A DNA stretch of 64,000 nt from Acanthopleuribacter pedis (GTDB lineage Bacteria; Acidobacteriota; Holophagae; Acanthopleuribacterales; Acanthopleuribacteraceae), in assembly GCF_017377855.1 (NCBI RefSeq), contig NZ_JAFREP010000038.1, positions 32,431 to 96,430 of the forward strand, written 5' to 3'. Both the position numbers and the translations under genes were made by a program. Positions 1 to 8,176 of this stretch are shown here, piece by piece. The notes beneath the pieces are model-generated. The model worked only from the letters and a program-made list of their open reading frames with translations. It ran no database searches and was not told the origin of the DNA. Within the stretch, counting starts at the first letter, position 1. Each line of letters opens with the position of its first letter.

Positions 1-165
1 CAAAACCTGGCGAAACAAAAGCTCGGGCAGCTTGGAGAAGATGTGGAAATGGAAACGGGGTTCCCGCGCGGCAAGGGCCGCCATCACCGCCGCCGCGCGC
101 GTGGCATGCCCGAAGCCGTGGTGGGTGATGAAATAAGCGACATTCAAGCGATCCGAACCGGGCAT
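1..165 (-). CDS. Glycosyltransferase-like protein, N-terminus only
   Basis: Only the first 55 codons lie in the window; the gene runs off the left edge. The protein begins MPGSDRLNVAYFITHHGFGH, and the HHGFGHATRA stretch resembles the nucleotide-sugar-binding N-terminus of GT-B (MurG/UGT-like) glycosyltransferases and of the N-terminal half of plant L-arabinokinases. The ATG at 163-165 follows the stop of the GH3 gene by 11 bases, so it is probably translated as the last visible member of that gene run. Family placement rests on this one motif; the substrate cannot be read. Confidence 0.6.
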   Translation of the reverse strand, partial: MPGSDRLNVAYFITHHGFGHATRAAAVMAALAAREPRFHFHIFSKLPELLFRQVL

Positions 166-176
166 CGGGGACCTCC

Positions 177-1652
177 CTAACCAAAGGTGTCGAGCAGGGT
201 TTGCACTTCCTCCGGGCTGAGTAGGCGCGGGAATTTTCGCTGGCCGCCCTCGGCACGACCGATGGCTTCCAAGAAGGTGCCCCGTTGTGGGACCATCACC
301 AGCCGCGGCGGGTTGATGCGCCCGTCGCCGCGGTAATCGTCATAATCCTGGTTCTCACCGCGCAAGCCTTGGTCCAAGCGGTCGGCCCAGGCGGCATCCG
401 GCTGGTGTTCCCCGATGAGAAACCAGACGTGTCGCCGTGTTTCGATGTCGGGACCCAGCGAGAAGTCGGCGAAGGAGGGGGTGACGGCCATCATCGCACG
501 TTGGAGTTCTTGTTCCGTGACCTTTTCGTCAAAGGCGCTGGTGGTTTTGTCGCGCCCGACCCGGTCGAGGACGAGCGGGTTCACTGAACGGAATATCAGC
601 ACGTCGCCGATACGGTAACGCCACAGGCCGGAACAGGAACTGACCACCACGCGATAGGGGGTTTCGACCTCTAAGTCAGCGTAACCGTGGAGTTTGCCTT
701 GATCATCCTCAAATTCGTAGAACACGCCGTAGTGATGCTGGAAGCGCATGCCCTGTTCGCCGGGCACTTGGAAGGCGCCGATCCCGATTTCCGAGGCCGC
801 GTAGACTTCCACGGTGGTGACCCGCGGCCCGGCCAGCGCTTCAATTTTGGCGCGGTAGGGTGTGATCGCCATGCCGCCGTGAATCAAAAATCGCAGGTGC
901 GGCATGGTTTCTTCAATCGAACGACCGCTTCGTGCGGCAACGGCCTCCAACAACGTGAGTTGCCAAATGGGAATGCCGGATATGGCGCCGACGGCTTTGC
1001 CCGAACAGCAAATGTCGACGAGGGCGTTGAGGCGACGTTCCCAGGGTTCGAGCGACGCCACCTCGGGCGGCGGTTGGGTTAATCGGTCTAACAAACGGGG
1101 GGCGAGGTATTTGGTTAGCGCGGACATATCGCCTGCCAAGACGCCGTTTTCATCACGGGCCAGGTTGGTGCTGCCCGCCATGTACAGGGTCTGGCTCAAA
1201 AGCGGTGCTTGTCCCGGCTGGTCGGCGAGCAAGTGCGCGAAAAAATCGATGGCGGCTTTGCGGTTGATCGACGCCATTTCGGCGGAGTAGGGCACGAATT
1301 TGGTGCGGCCGCTGGTGGTTCCCGACGACAGGCAAAACATGTCGACTCGGCCTGGCCAAGCTTCATCAACCAGGGGTTGAACGCCCGCGGCGGCGAGCGG
1401 ACTCCGTGCGCCGAGCCATTGCACCCAGGTGTCGTAATCCAGCACCGGCACGCGCTGCTGGAAGGCGGCAAACAGATCGGGCTGCCGCAACACATCCGCG
1501 AAGCCGTACGCTTTGCCGTAACGCGTGTTTTGGGCGCGGGTCAGCAGGTCGCGCAAGGTGTCGTGCGGGGTGCCGCTTGGGCGTCGTTGTGTGCGGCGAC
1601 GGGCCCAGGCGCCCGCGAGCGGTTTGATCAACGGCGCCAAGAGTCGGGTCAT
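177..1652 (-). CDS. GH3-family acyl-adenylating enzyme
   Basis: A 491-residue protein of the GH3 family (named for plant auxin-responsive proteins), which adenylates a carboxylic acid and usually transfers it to an amine. Visible motifs are the phosphate-binding loop SSGTTSGRTKFVP near residues 109-121, YAASEIGIGAF for the adenine/acyl region, and WRYRIGDVL with the hinge aspartate. Length fits the bacterial branch. The ATG overlaps the upstream hydrolase stop by 4 bases (ATGA), with GGAGGG nine bases before it. The neighbouring hydrolase and glycosyltransferase-like gene suggest acyl-conjugate or lipid modification; the acyl substrate and acceptor are unknown. Confidence 0.88.
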   Translation of the reverse strand: MTRLLAPLIKPLAGAWARRRTQRRPSGTPHDTLRDLLTRAQNTRYGKAYGFADVLRQPDLFAAFQQRVPVLDYDTWVQWLGARSPLAAAGVQPLVDEAWPGRVDMFCLSSGTTSGRTKFVPYSAEMASINRKAAIDFFAHLLADQPGQAPLLSQTLYMAGSTNLARDENGVLAGDMSALTKYLAPRLLDRLTQPPPEVASLEPWERRLNALVDICCSGKAVGAISGIPIWQLTLLEAVAARSGRSIEETMPHLRFLIHGGMAITPYRAKIEALAGPRVTTVEVYAASEIGIGAFQVPGEQGMRFQHHYGVFYEFEDDQGKLHGYADLEVETPYRVVVSSCSGLWRYRIGDVLIFRSVNPLVLDRVGRDKTTSAFDEKVTEQELQRAMMAVTPSFADFSLGPDIETRRHVWFLIGEHQPDAAWADRLDQGLRGENQDYDDYRGDGRINPPRLVMVPQRGTFLEAIGRAEGGQRKFPRLLSPEEVQTLLDTFG

Positions 1653-2902
1653 AGGGTTAAACCCTCCAGCCAGGGGTCCAGGTGTTCAATAAAACGTTCC
1701 GCCTGGAAAATCAGATCCGAGTGGGTGACCTTGCGACTGGGATCCTTGCTGTACACAAATTCGACCTTTCCGTCGGGGAAAATGGTTTTGAGGGTGTTGA
1801 TGTCGGAAAAGGATTTGAGCGTGGGCGAGTTGGGTGCCATCACGTCGCCTTCACCCTCGGCAAACAGCACCATGGTGGGAACGTTGGACAAATAGCTGTT
1901 GGTCAGTGGCTCCAAGTCTTTGAGGTCCAGGTAACGGTGGAAGTAACCGGAATCGGAGCCGATGTCCTGCTCGAAGATGGCCAGGACCTCGTCCTCAATG
2001 GAAAACACCGGGATCAGGTCCTTGGAGGTGAAGTTGAGAAAGTCGCGGCCGGAGACAAACATCTTCTGGAAAATGGCGCGGGCCTTTTTCATGGCTTGGG
2101 CGACGGCTTCCGGGTCGTTGGGATCGATCCCGACGAGGTTGGAAATGGCGCGGCCCACCAAGGTTTTTTGGCGTTTGGTGGCTGAATCGACCACGTCGTC
2201 GAGGCAAAGGACCGGGCTGATGAGGGCGACGCCGCGAATTTGCACGCGGTCGATGTTGCCGGTTTCGTTGAGCCAGCGCAGGAAGTTCACAATCACGCTG
2301 CAGCCGAAACTGGTACCGATCAGGAACGGCGAGCCTTTTTTGCCGACGTGTTTAATTTTGCGGTTGTTGATATCGAGGATCAGATCGAGGATCTGGTGAA
2401 ACACTACTTCCTTGTGGAACCGACGGGCGGGGTAGTTGATGTAATAAGCGGAGCCGTACTTGAGGAAGGCCTTGCGCAGCAGGTAAAACGCCTCGTTGCC
2501 GTCGGGCACGAACCCGGGAAAGAGCAGGGCGGGGTTGTTGCGCATGCGGTAGTGTTTTTCTTTGTAAATCGCGCAGGCCAGTTCGTCGAAAGGGCGCGAG
2601 GTGCTTTCGATATCGCGGCGCAGTTCGTGCAAGCGCGGATTGGCGCGGCCTTTGAGCTTGAAGCGTTTGATTTTACGGCTGAGGTGGGTCCGCGCGATTT
2701 TGGCGACGACCAAGTTTTCGACGATTTGAGAAATGGCGTCGTCGTCGAGGGGTCCGCGTCGGTTATCGATACGGCCGACTTTGGCGTTGATTTGTTCGGC
2801 CACTTCCTTGATTTTGAAGAAGCGACTTAGTTTTACAAATTTCAGATACCAGCGAACCTTGGGATTTAGGTTCTCACCGATCTGAAAATAATCCTTGTCC
2901 AT
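1649..2902 (-). CDS. Alpha/beta-hydrolase-like protein
   Basis: A 417-residue protein. Residues 127-131 (LFPGF) look like the oxyanion-hole region and FLIGTSFG gives the nucleophile elbow with Ser198. A later FAEGEGDVMAP segment could hold the acid residue. The first ~120 residues are basic and helical with no family recognised, so the hydrolase fold starts unusually late. No signal peptide is visible. It overlaps the GH3 start by 4 bases, implying translational coupling. A plausible role is hydrolysis or transfer of the acyl product of GH3; this is inference from context. Confidence 0.7.
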   Translation of the reverse strand: MDKDYFQIGENLNPKVRWYLKFVKLSRFFKIKEVAEQINAKVGRIDNRRGPLDDDAISQIVENLVVAKIARTHLSRKIKRFKLKGRANPRLHELRRDIESTSRPFDELACAIYKEKHYRMRNNPALLFPGFVPDGNEAFYLLRKAFLKYGSAYYINYPARRFHKEVVFHQILDLILDINNRKIKHVGKKGSPFLIGTSFGCSVIVNFLRWLNETGNIDRVQIRGVALISPVLCLDDVVDSATKRQKTLVGRAISNLVGIDPNDPEAVAQAMKKARAIFQKMFVSGRDFLNFTSKDLIPVFSIEDEVLAIFEQDIGSDSGYFHRYLDLKDLEPLTNSYLSNVPTMVLFAEGEGDVMAPNSPTLKSFSDINTLKTIFPDGKVEFVYSKDPSRKVTHSDLIFQAERFIEHLDPWLEGLTL

Positions 2903-2978
2903 GTGTGCTCAACAAAAGACACGGCCTCGGCGCCGCGTCGTGGGATTCTTCCGGTCGGGGTGAGCCGATGTCGCGGGT

Positions 2979-4100
2979 TTATTGGCCGGAAATTTTGTCG
3001 ATGATTTCGGCGGTGAGCTTGGTTTTGAGGGCTTCCCACACCAGGTTGCGAACTTCTTCTTTGGCGTTTTTGGGGGCCATCAAGCCCAGTGGTACGCGGG
3101 CGCCGCCGGAGCCGGTTTTGGCGCCGGAATAACTTTCGCCAAAGATGGAATGGCAAATCGAGTTGAGGCTGATGGACTTGTTGGTGGTGCGCAAGCTGGC
3201 GACCAGGTAGTCGTCGATAATGCCGAAGACGACGACCGTCTCAATGCCCTCCATGCGCAGGAACTTGTCAGCGATGTAGGGTAGGGCGTCGCGGCGGTCG
3301 GGTTTGAGGAATTCCAAACCGGTGACGAGCACGGAACCGACGATTTTTTTGTTCTGGTTGGCAATCTCTTCCAGTTCAAAGAAGTAACGGGGAATGGGGT
3401 AGTTGCGGACATTGGTAATGATGTTGATATCGACCCGTTTGAGCAGGTACAGGAAACAATCGATATCGAGCTGACGGGTGTTTTCCGAAACCAGATTGCC
3501 GGTATCGTTTTCGATGGCGAACAGCAGGGCGGTGGCGACGTTGACATCTTCCTCGGACTCTTCATTGAGTTGGAAGCCGGAATTGAGCAGGTACTCGCAA
3601 ATCATGGTGGCGGTGGCGCCCATGACGCGAATGTCTTTGAGGATGTAGTCGCCCTCGGGATTGTCCTCGTGGTGGTCGATGATGATGTCGGGCTGAACGG
3701 TTACGCTCTGCAGGTTCTTTTGACCGGAGCTGGCCACGTCCACAAAAATTTTGAGGCTGTATTCGTCGTAATCTTTGGCGTTGTCGACGCGCCGCATTTG
3801 GATGTTGAGCAGATTGACGAAGGTGCGGTTCTGGGGATGGGAAATCTCGCCCCCGTAAAAAATAACCACACTGGCGCTGGAATTGATTTTTTTGATCAGC
3901 CAGGACAAACCAAAGGCCGAGCCGATGGCGTCGGGATCGGGATTGTCTTGGGTGAAAATCGCCACTTTGTCGCCACGTTTCAGGTCTTTCACCGTTTCGG
4001 CAAGAATTTCATGGGGTTCGGTGGGCGCGGGTTTTTCAGTGACCGCAACCGCCGTCTCTTCATTCTCGCTCGGTTTTGTCATGGGTTCGACACTACTCAT
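2979..4100 (-). CDS. DHH/DHHA1 phosphoesterase, NrnA-like
   Basis: A 373-residue DHH-family phosphoesterase. Motif I is DNPDPDAIGSA (about residues 52-62), motif II includes FVDVAS, motif III is the defining DHH at about 142-144, and the C-terminal DHHA1 domain ends with GSGGARVPLG, the substrate-binding glycine loop. Relatives degrade 2-5-nt oligoribonucleotides, pAp or linear cyclic-dinucleotide products. I chose the ATG at 4098-4100 because GGAG lies nine bases upstream; a TTG five codons earlier is the alternative. The first ~35 residues are a polar, acidic extension. It sits between murJ and the hydrolase on the same strand. Confidence 0.85.
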   Translation of the reverse strand: MSSVEPMTKPSENEETAVAVTEKPAPTEPHEILAETVKDLKRGDKVAIFTQDNPDPDAIGSAFGLSWLIKKINSSASVVIFYGGEISHPQNRTFVNLLNIQMRRVDNAKDYDEYSLKIFVDVASSGQKNLQSVTVQPDIIIDHHEDNPEGDYILKDIRVMGATATMICEYLLNSGFQLNEESEEDVNVATALLFAIENDTGNLVSENTRQLDIDCFLYLLKRVDINIITNVRNYPIPRYFFELEEIANQNKKIVGSVLVTGLEFLKPDRRDALPYIADKFLRMEGIETVVVFGIIDDYLVASLRTTNKSISLNSICHSIFGESYSGAKTGSGGARVPLGLMAPKNAKEEVRNLVWEALKTKLTAEIIDKISGQ

Positions 4101-4184
4101 GGCTTGTAACTCCAAACTTCTTTGATCACGGGGTGTGAAAGGGGCTGAAACAAAGGACAGACCTTTGACGAGTGGGCCATTCTA

Positions 4185-5756
4185 TCACGGCTTACCCCGT
4201 TTGCGACGGAGCCGTGTGACCCAAGAGACGCGCATGAAAACGATCAGAATGCCATACACCAATATAGAGGAAACCAAACGCAAGATCAAAGGAAGTGGTT
4301 CGGGATCCCCCGCACCGGGGGTAAGCCAAATGGGTACGAAGGCCAGTGCCGCGGCCGTAACCTTCGTTAAATCAGTGGTAAACTCGCGTGGCCAGCGCAC
4401 CTGAAAATGGTGATAAGCCTGTTGTAAGGCCAGCGCAAACAGCAGCCAAGAACTGACCAAAGTCGCCAATGCAACCCCGCAATGGGCCAAATTTTTCGGG
4501 AAAAATGAGGGGAAGATAAAACAGCCCGCCATGTTGACCACGGCCGCGATGGTGGCGACGACGACGGAAATCGATACTTTTTTCTTGGCGTAAAAGGATT
4601 GGCTCAGAATGCGGTACCAGGAAATCGGCAGCAGCGCCATGCTGTGAAAGATCAGCGCGCTGTAGGTTAGCGTGAGGCTGCGGTCGTCGAACGCGCCGCG
4701 TTGAAAGAGCAGGCTGAGCACGGGGGCGCCGGAGACGAGCAGCCCGACGGCGGCGGGGAGGGTGACCAGGCTCATGGCGGAAAGGCCGGCCCACAGGCTT
4801 TGGTTCATGCCGTGTTCGTCTTTTTTGCCGGCTTGGCGGGCCAGCAACGGCAAAATGCTGGTGGAGATGGCGGCGGCGAACACGCCCAAAACCAATTCGA
4901 TCATGCGGTTTGAGTTAAACAGCGCCATGGAGGCGCCCTCAAACAGGTTAACCGCCACGGCGGTGCTGACCAGCGCGTTAATTTGCACGACGCCCGCGCT
5001 GAAGGTGGTGGGCAACCACAGGCGGAAGGCTTCGGCGGTTTTGGGGGTCCACATGCGCGTGGTGGGGTTGAGCGGAAAACCCAAACGCATTAACTGGAGC
5101 CATTGCAGGAAAAATTGCAAAAAACCGCCGCACAAAACGCCAATGCACAGGCCCCAAATCGGGCTGTCCCAGTGGTCGCGCAGGGTCCAGCCGAAGCTGA
5201 TGATGCAGATGTTGAGCAGGATCGGCGTGAAGGCGGGCAGGGCGAAGCGATTTTTGGTGTTGAGCACGCCTTGGCAGATGGCGGCGAGGCTGATAAAGAT
5301 CAGGTAGGGGAACAGCATCCGCGTGGGTAGGATCAGGCGAGCGAGGAATTCGGGATCGCTGCCGCCGCCGCTGCTGGGCGTGAGCACCCGCAGGATGAAG
5401 GGCAGCATGACCGGCATCAACAAGATAATGGATCCGACGACCAGGGTCGCGGCCACCAAGATCAGGCTGAACATGGCGCGGGCGAATTCGCGGGCGCGTT
5501 GTTCGGCTTCCTCCGGCGGTTCGCCGCCGAGTGTTTCCGCCAGGATCGGCACGAAGGCGGACGACATCACCCCTTCCGCCATCAGGCGGCGGAACAGGTT
5601 GGGGAGCATAAAGGCCATCACCCAGATGTCGGCGGAACGACTGGTGCCCAACAGGTAGTTGGTCAACAGGTCGCGCATCAGGCCGAACACGCGGGAGCAG
5701 GCGGTCATCATCGCCATCACTTGACTGTTGCGGAAAAACTGTTTCAGCTCACTCAT
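4185..5756 (-). CDS. murJ: MurJ lipid II flippase
   Basis: A 523-residue integral membrane protein of the MOP superfamily with about 14 hydrophobic segments. The N-terminus shows the MurJ/MviN pattern: SRVFGLMRDLLTNYLLG, then FMLPNLFRRLMAEGVMSSAFVP. MurJ flips lipid-linked peptidoglycan precursor across the inner membrane. Length is typical (510-530). The C-terminus is basic (VTRLRRKRGKP). It is the first gene of the minus-strand run toward the left edge, about 85 bases upstream of the NrnA-like gene, so co-transcription is possible. Confidence 0.95.
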   Translation of the reverse strand: MSELKQFFRNSQVMAMMTACSRVFGLMRDLLTNYLLGTSRSADIWVMAFMLPNLFRRLMAEGVMSSAFVPILAETLGGEPPEEAEQRAREFARAMFSLILVAATLVVGSIILLMPVMLPFILRVLTPSSGGGSDPEFLARLILPTRMLFPYLIFISLAAICQGVLNTKNRFALPAFTPILLNICIISFGWTLRDHWDSPIWGLCIGVLCGGFLQFFLQWLQLMRLGFPLNPTTRMWTPKTAEAFRLWLPTTFSAGVVQINALVSTAVAVNLFEGASMALFNSNRMIELVLGVFAAAISTSILPLLARQAGKKDEHGMNQSLWAGLSAMSLVTLPAAVGLLVSGAPVLSLLFQRGAFDDRSLTLTYSALIFHSMALLPISWYRILSQSFYAKKKVSISVVVATIAAVVNMAGCFIFPSFFPKNLAHCGVALATLVSSWLLFALALQQAYHHFQVRWPREFTTDLTKVTAAALAFVPIWLTPGAGDPEPLPLILRLVSSILVYGILIVFMRVSWVTRLRRKRGKP

Positions 5757-5826
5757 AACCGGCGGAGCATAGCAGATTCAACCAGGGAAAACAGGCTAAA
5801 TCCTTCGGTTATTGCACTTCTTAGGT

Positions 5827-6297
5827 TTAAGGCGTTGTGGCAAGGTGTTTCAAAAAGCGCTTCAGTTTGGGGTGCAGATAGGTTTCGGAGTACAGGATCA
5901 GCAGATCTGTCTGGTGCTGAATGATCATAAATCGGGTTTGGATGAGGGTTTGCCTCAAAAAAGGCGGTTGGATGTGTTGGAGGTGTTTGGCGGCACGAGT
6001 TGCGGCGGCTTCAGCCTCATACGATAAAGAGAGGATGCCCAAGTGATGGCGGTAATGCTCAGGATCCCGAGCGAGGAAATAATCGGTTTTGGTCACGCTT
6101 TGAAGGCCGATCAAGAGGTCCGCGTGAAGGTGGCGGCTCACGTACTTTTCGGCATGAGGGCCTTGCTGATGGTATTCGGAAAGCTGATAGCCGTCCCAGT
6201 CGGCGCTGATGTGGGCGACAAAGGTGGCGCGGATCCTGTCGGCATGCGCGGAATCGGAAAGGGTGATCACAAGTGCAAAGAACCAAAGCAGCGGCAT
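5827..6297 (-). CDS. Small secreted protein, candidate periplasmic immunity protein
   Basis: A 156-residue protein starting MPLLWFFALVITLSDSAHA, a good Sec signal peptide with cleavage after residue 19. The mature part is rich in His, Tyr and Gln and has no recognised domain or cysteine. AAGGA precedes the ATG. It lies 135 bases downstream of the L,D-transpeptidase-like gene on the same strand. T6SS effectors that attack peptidoglycan are normally paired with small signal-peptide-bearing immunity proteins, so this is a candidate; that role is inferred from position and export signal only. Confidence 0.55.
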   Translation of the reverse strand: MPLLWFFALVITLSDSAHADRIRATFVAHISADWDGYQLSEYHQQGPHAEKYVSRHLHADLLIGLQSVTKTDYFLARDPEHYRHHLGILSLSYEAEAAATRAAKHLQHIQPPFLRQTLIQTRFMIIQHQTDLLILYSETYLHPKLKRFLKHLATTP

Positions 6298-6432
6298 CAG
6301 GGGGTCCTTGTCGGGTTTCAGGGCGGGTTAGGGTCATTGAACAATGAGGTCTGGGATAGGTGCGAGGATGATGCATTCTTTAGCGATTTATTTCATCCGC
6401 GAGGCGGCGTTCGCCAAGCCCGGCCGTTTGGG

Positions 6433-6993
6433 TTATGGCGCCTTTTTTAACGGGGGACGGGTGGCCTTGTGGTACGTGATGGTCATGTTGCGGGCTTTGC
6501 CGATTTGCGCGAGCCGGTCGGCGCGCCCGGCGGCGGTTGCCCCGGAAAGAGCGATGAGGTAATCGTTGAACATGTCGAAGCCGCGTGGACCGTTGCAGAT
6601 TTCAATACAACCAATGGAGGCGTAAACCTCGGTATGGGGATCGTCGGGACCATCGTGGATGAGAAAGTTGTCGTAGACCTGCCACGCGCCCCGCTCCACG
6701 GAACGAGCGGAGTGGACGGTATAGTGCGGCAACCAACTTTTGATGACGTGGGTTTGTAAATCGGCCAAGCCGACAACCCGTGCCTCGGGTCCCTTACCCC
6801 GATCTTTGCCTTGAATGCCAAAGCGGAAGACTTCAAAGTGACGTTCGGCTTTTTTGCCCAGATCATCGCTGCCCGCGACGGTCAGTCGGTAGGTGGGAAT
6901 GAGGAAATGACCCAATGCGTGGCCGTCGGGGTACGCCCAGGTGAGGGCTTCGCCCACAATGACGTTGGTCATGGTCAGTTTGATGGGTCTCAC
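6433..6993 (-). CDS. L,D-transpeptidase-like candidate T6SS effector
   Basis: A 186-residue protein using a GTG start at 6991-6993 with GAGGAG upstream; the frame stays open further upstream but overlaps the propeller gene there. Residues 109-134 read YDNFLIHDGP... then YASIGCIEIC. A histidine (H113) followed 13 residues later by S-I-G-C (C129) closely resembles the YkuD catalytic pattern H-x(14-17)-[S/T]-H-G-C, with Ile in place of the middle His. YkuD enzymes make or cut 3-3 peptidoglycan crosslinks. No signal peptide is present, as expected for a cargo effector. The VgrG island and the secreted protein downstream support an effector role. Confidence 0.5.
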   Translation of the reverse strand: MRPIKLTMTNVIVGEALTWAYPDGHALGHFLIPTYRLTVAGSDDLGKKAERHFEVFRFGIQGKDRGKGPEARVVGLADLQTHVIKSWLPHYTVHSARSVERGAWQVYDNFLIHDGPDDPHTEVYASIGCIEICNGPRGFDMFNDYLIALSGATAAGRADRLAQIGKARNMTITYHKATRPPLKKAP

Positions 6994-7052
6994 GGTTCGA
7001 CTCCTCACGGACGGCGGTTGGGTTGCAGGGGCGGGACGGTCGCGGCCTATGG

Positions 7053-8141
7053 TTAGGGGGCTTCGATGACCGCCAAATCTTCTTGACGGGGAAAGGGGGT
7101 GGTTGGTCGCGCGCGCGCTAGAAAACCCTGGGTTCGCGACGCCTTGAGATCGGCCGTAACCGGTTCGTTTTTCGGCGTTTTCCATAGGCAGACGCGGCCG
7201 TCGCGCCCGGCGGAAGCCATGCGACCCGAGGCGTGATGGGCCTGGATGGCGCAAACCGCTTCCCGGTGGGCGGGAACGCGGCGCGCGACTTGCCCGGAAC
7301 CGAGGTCGACGGCGACGAGGTTGCCGGAGGCGCCGGGGCACCAGAGCGTGGTGCCGTCTGCCGAAAAAGCCTGCTGCGCGACCAAGGGCGTGTGATGGGA
7401 AAGGGTCCAGGGTTGGGCGGGCGGCGGGACGTCGTCCTCGCCGTACCATTCCAGTACCTGTTCGCATTCCGGGAAGCGAAAGACGCAAACCTCGGGACCG
7501 GGAAAACCGCCGAGGGCGGCGAGGTAGGCCCCGTCGGGACTCCAGGCGAGGTGCGGTGTATCCATGAAATTTTCAAGTTCGACGTTGAGCGGGACCAAGT
7601 TTTCGCGATCCAAATGAAGAAAACGAACGGCGCAGGCGCCTTGTTCAAAGAGGGTGTTGGCCATGAGTTGCGCCTCGGGGTGCAGGGCGAGCGTGTCCAT
7701 GCTGCCGCGGCCCCAATAGGTGAATGCCAGGCGCCCGTCGCTGAAGTTAAATACGTCGGTGCCTTCAGAACCCCAACGGGCGGCAAAGAGCCGTTCACCC
7801 CGCGCATCGAATGCCAGCGATGTGTAACCCGGTTGTGTGTCGGCGGCGGGCGGTGTCCCCAGTTCGCGAAGTTTTTGGCCGGTCGCGCTGTCGTGAATCT
7901 CAATCATCCGTTCGGCGCCCGCGGTTGCCAGCAACGGCAGGCTTGGATGAAAGGCGGCGTCAAAAAGTCGGGGGTCCGAGGGGTTGCCAAAGGTGTAGGC
8001 CGGGATCAGTTCTTGGTCTTGAAGGGTGAGCACGGCGTTGTGGTTTTTGTCCGCGGCCAGGATGAGTAACTGGTTGCCCCGCGGGCTGAAAAATACCTTG
8101 GCAATGGGGCCCCCAAAAGAATAACAAGCCGTCAAATCCAT
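7053..8141 (-). CDS. WD40-like beta-propeller protein
   Basis: A 362-residue protein built of WD40-like blades, for example AAFHPSLPLLATAGAERMIEIHD, LAWSPDGAYLAALGGFPGPEVCVF and ASGRMASAGRDGRVCLWKTP. No signal peptide or membrane segment, so probably cytoplasmic. AAGGGAG lies nine bases before the ATG. It starts 35 bases after the stop of the PAAR-RHS-deaminase gene, the slot normally taken by the cognate immunity gene. A propeller would be an unusual immunity protein; it could also be an accessory or a scaffold. Fold call is firm, role is not. Confidence 0.7.
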   Translation of the reverse strand: MDLTACYSFGGPIAKVFFSPRGNQLLILAADKNHNAVLTLQDQELIPAYTFGNPSDPRLFDAAFHPSLPLLATAGAERMIEIHDSATGQKLRELGTPPAADTQPGYTSLAFDARGERLFAARWGSEGTDVFNFSDGRLAFTYWGRGSMDTLALHPEAQLMANTLFEQGACAVRFLHLDRENLVPLNVELENFMDTPHLAWSPDGAYLAALGGFPGPEVCVFRFPECEQVLEWYGEDDVPPPAQPWTLSHHTPLVAQQAFSADGTTLWCPGASGNLVAVDLGSGQVARRVPAHREAVCAIQAHHASGRMASAGRDGRVCLWKTPKNEPVTADLKASRTQGFLARARPTTPFPRQEDLAVIEAP

Positions 8142-8176
8142 TGTGATTTACTCCCTTAAAACAAGGTGATGGTTGT

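Noticed and set aside
6994..7488. Extended N-terminus for the L,D-transpeptidase-like gene (351-codon frame)
   Set aside because: It overlaps the propeller gene, is Arg/Pro-rich shadow sequence, and a GTG with GAGGAG lies at 6993.
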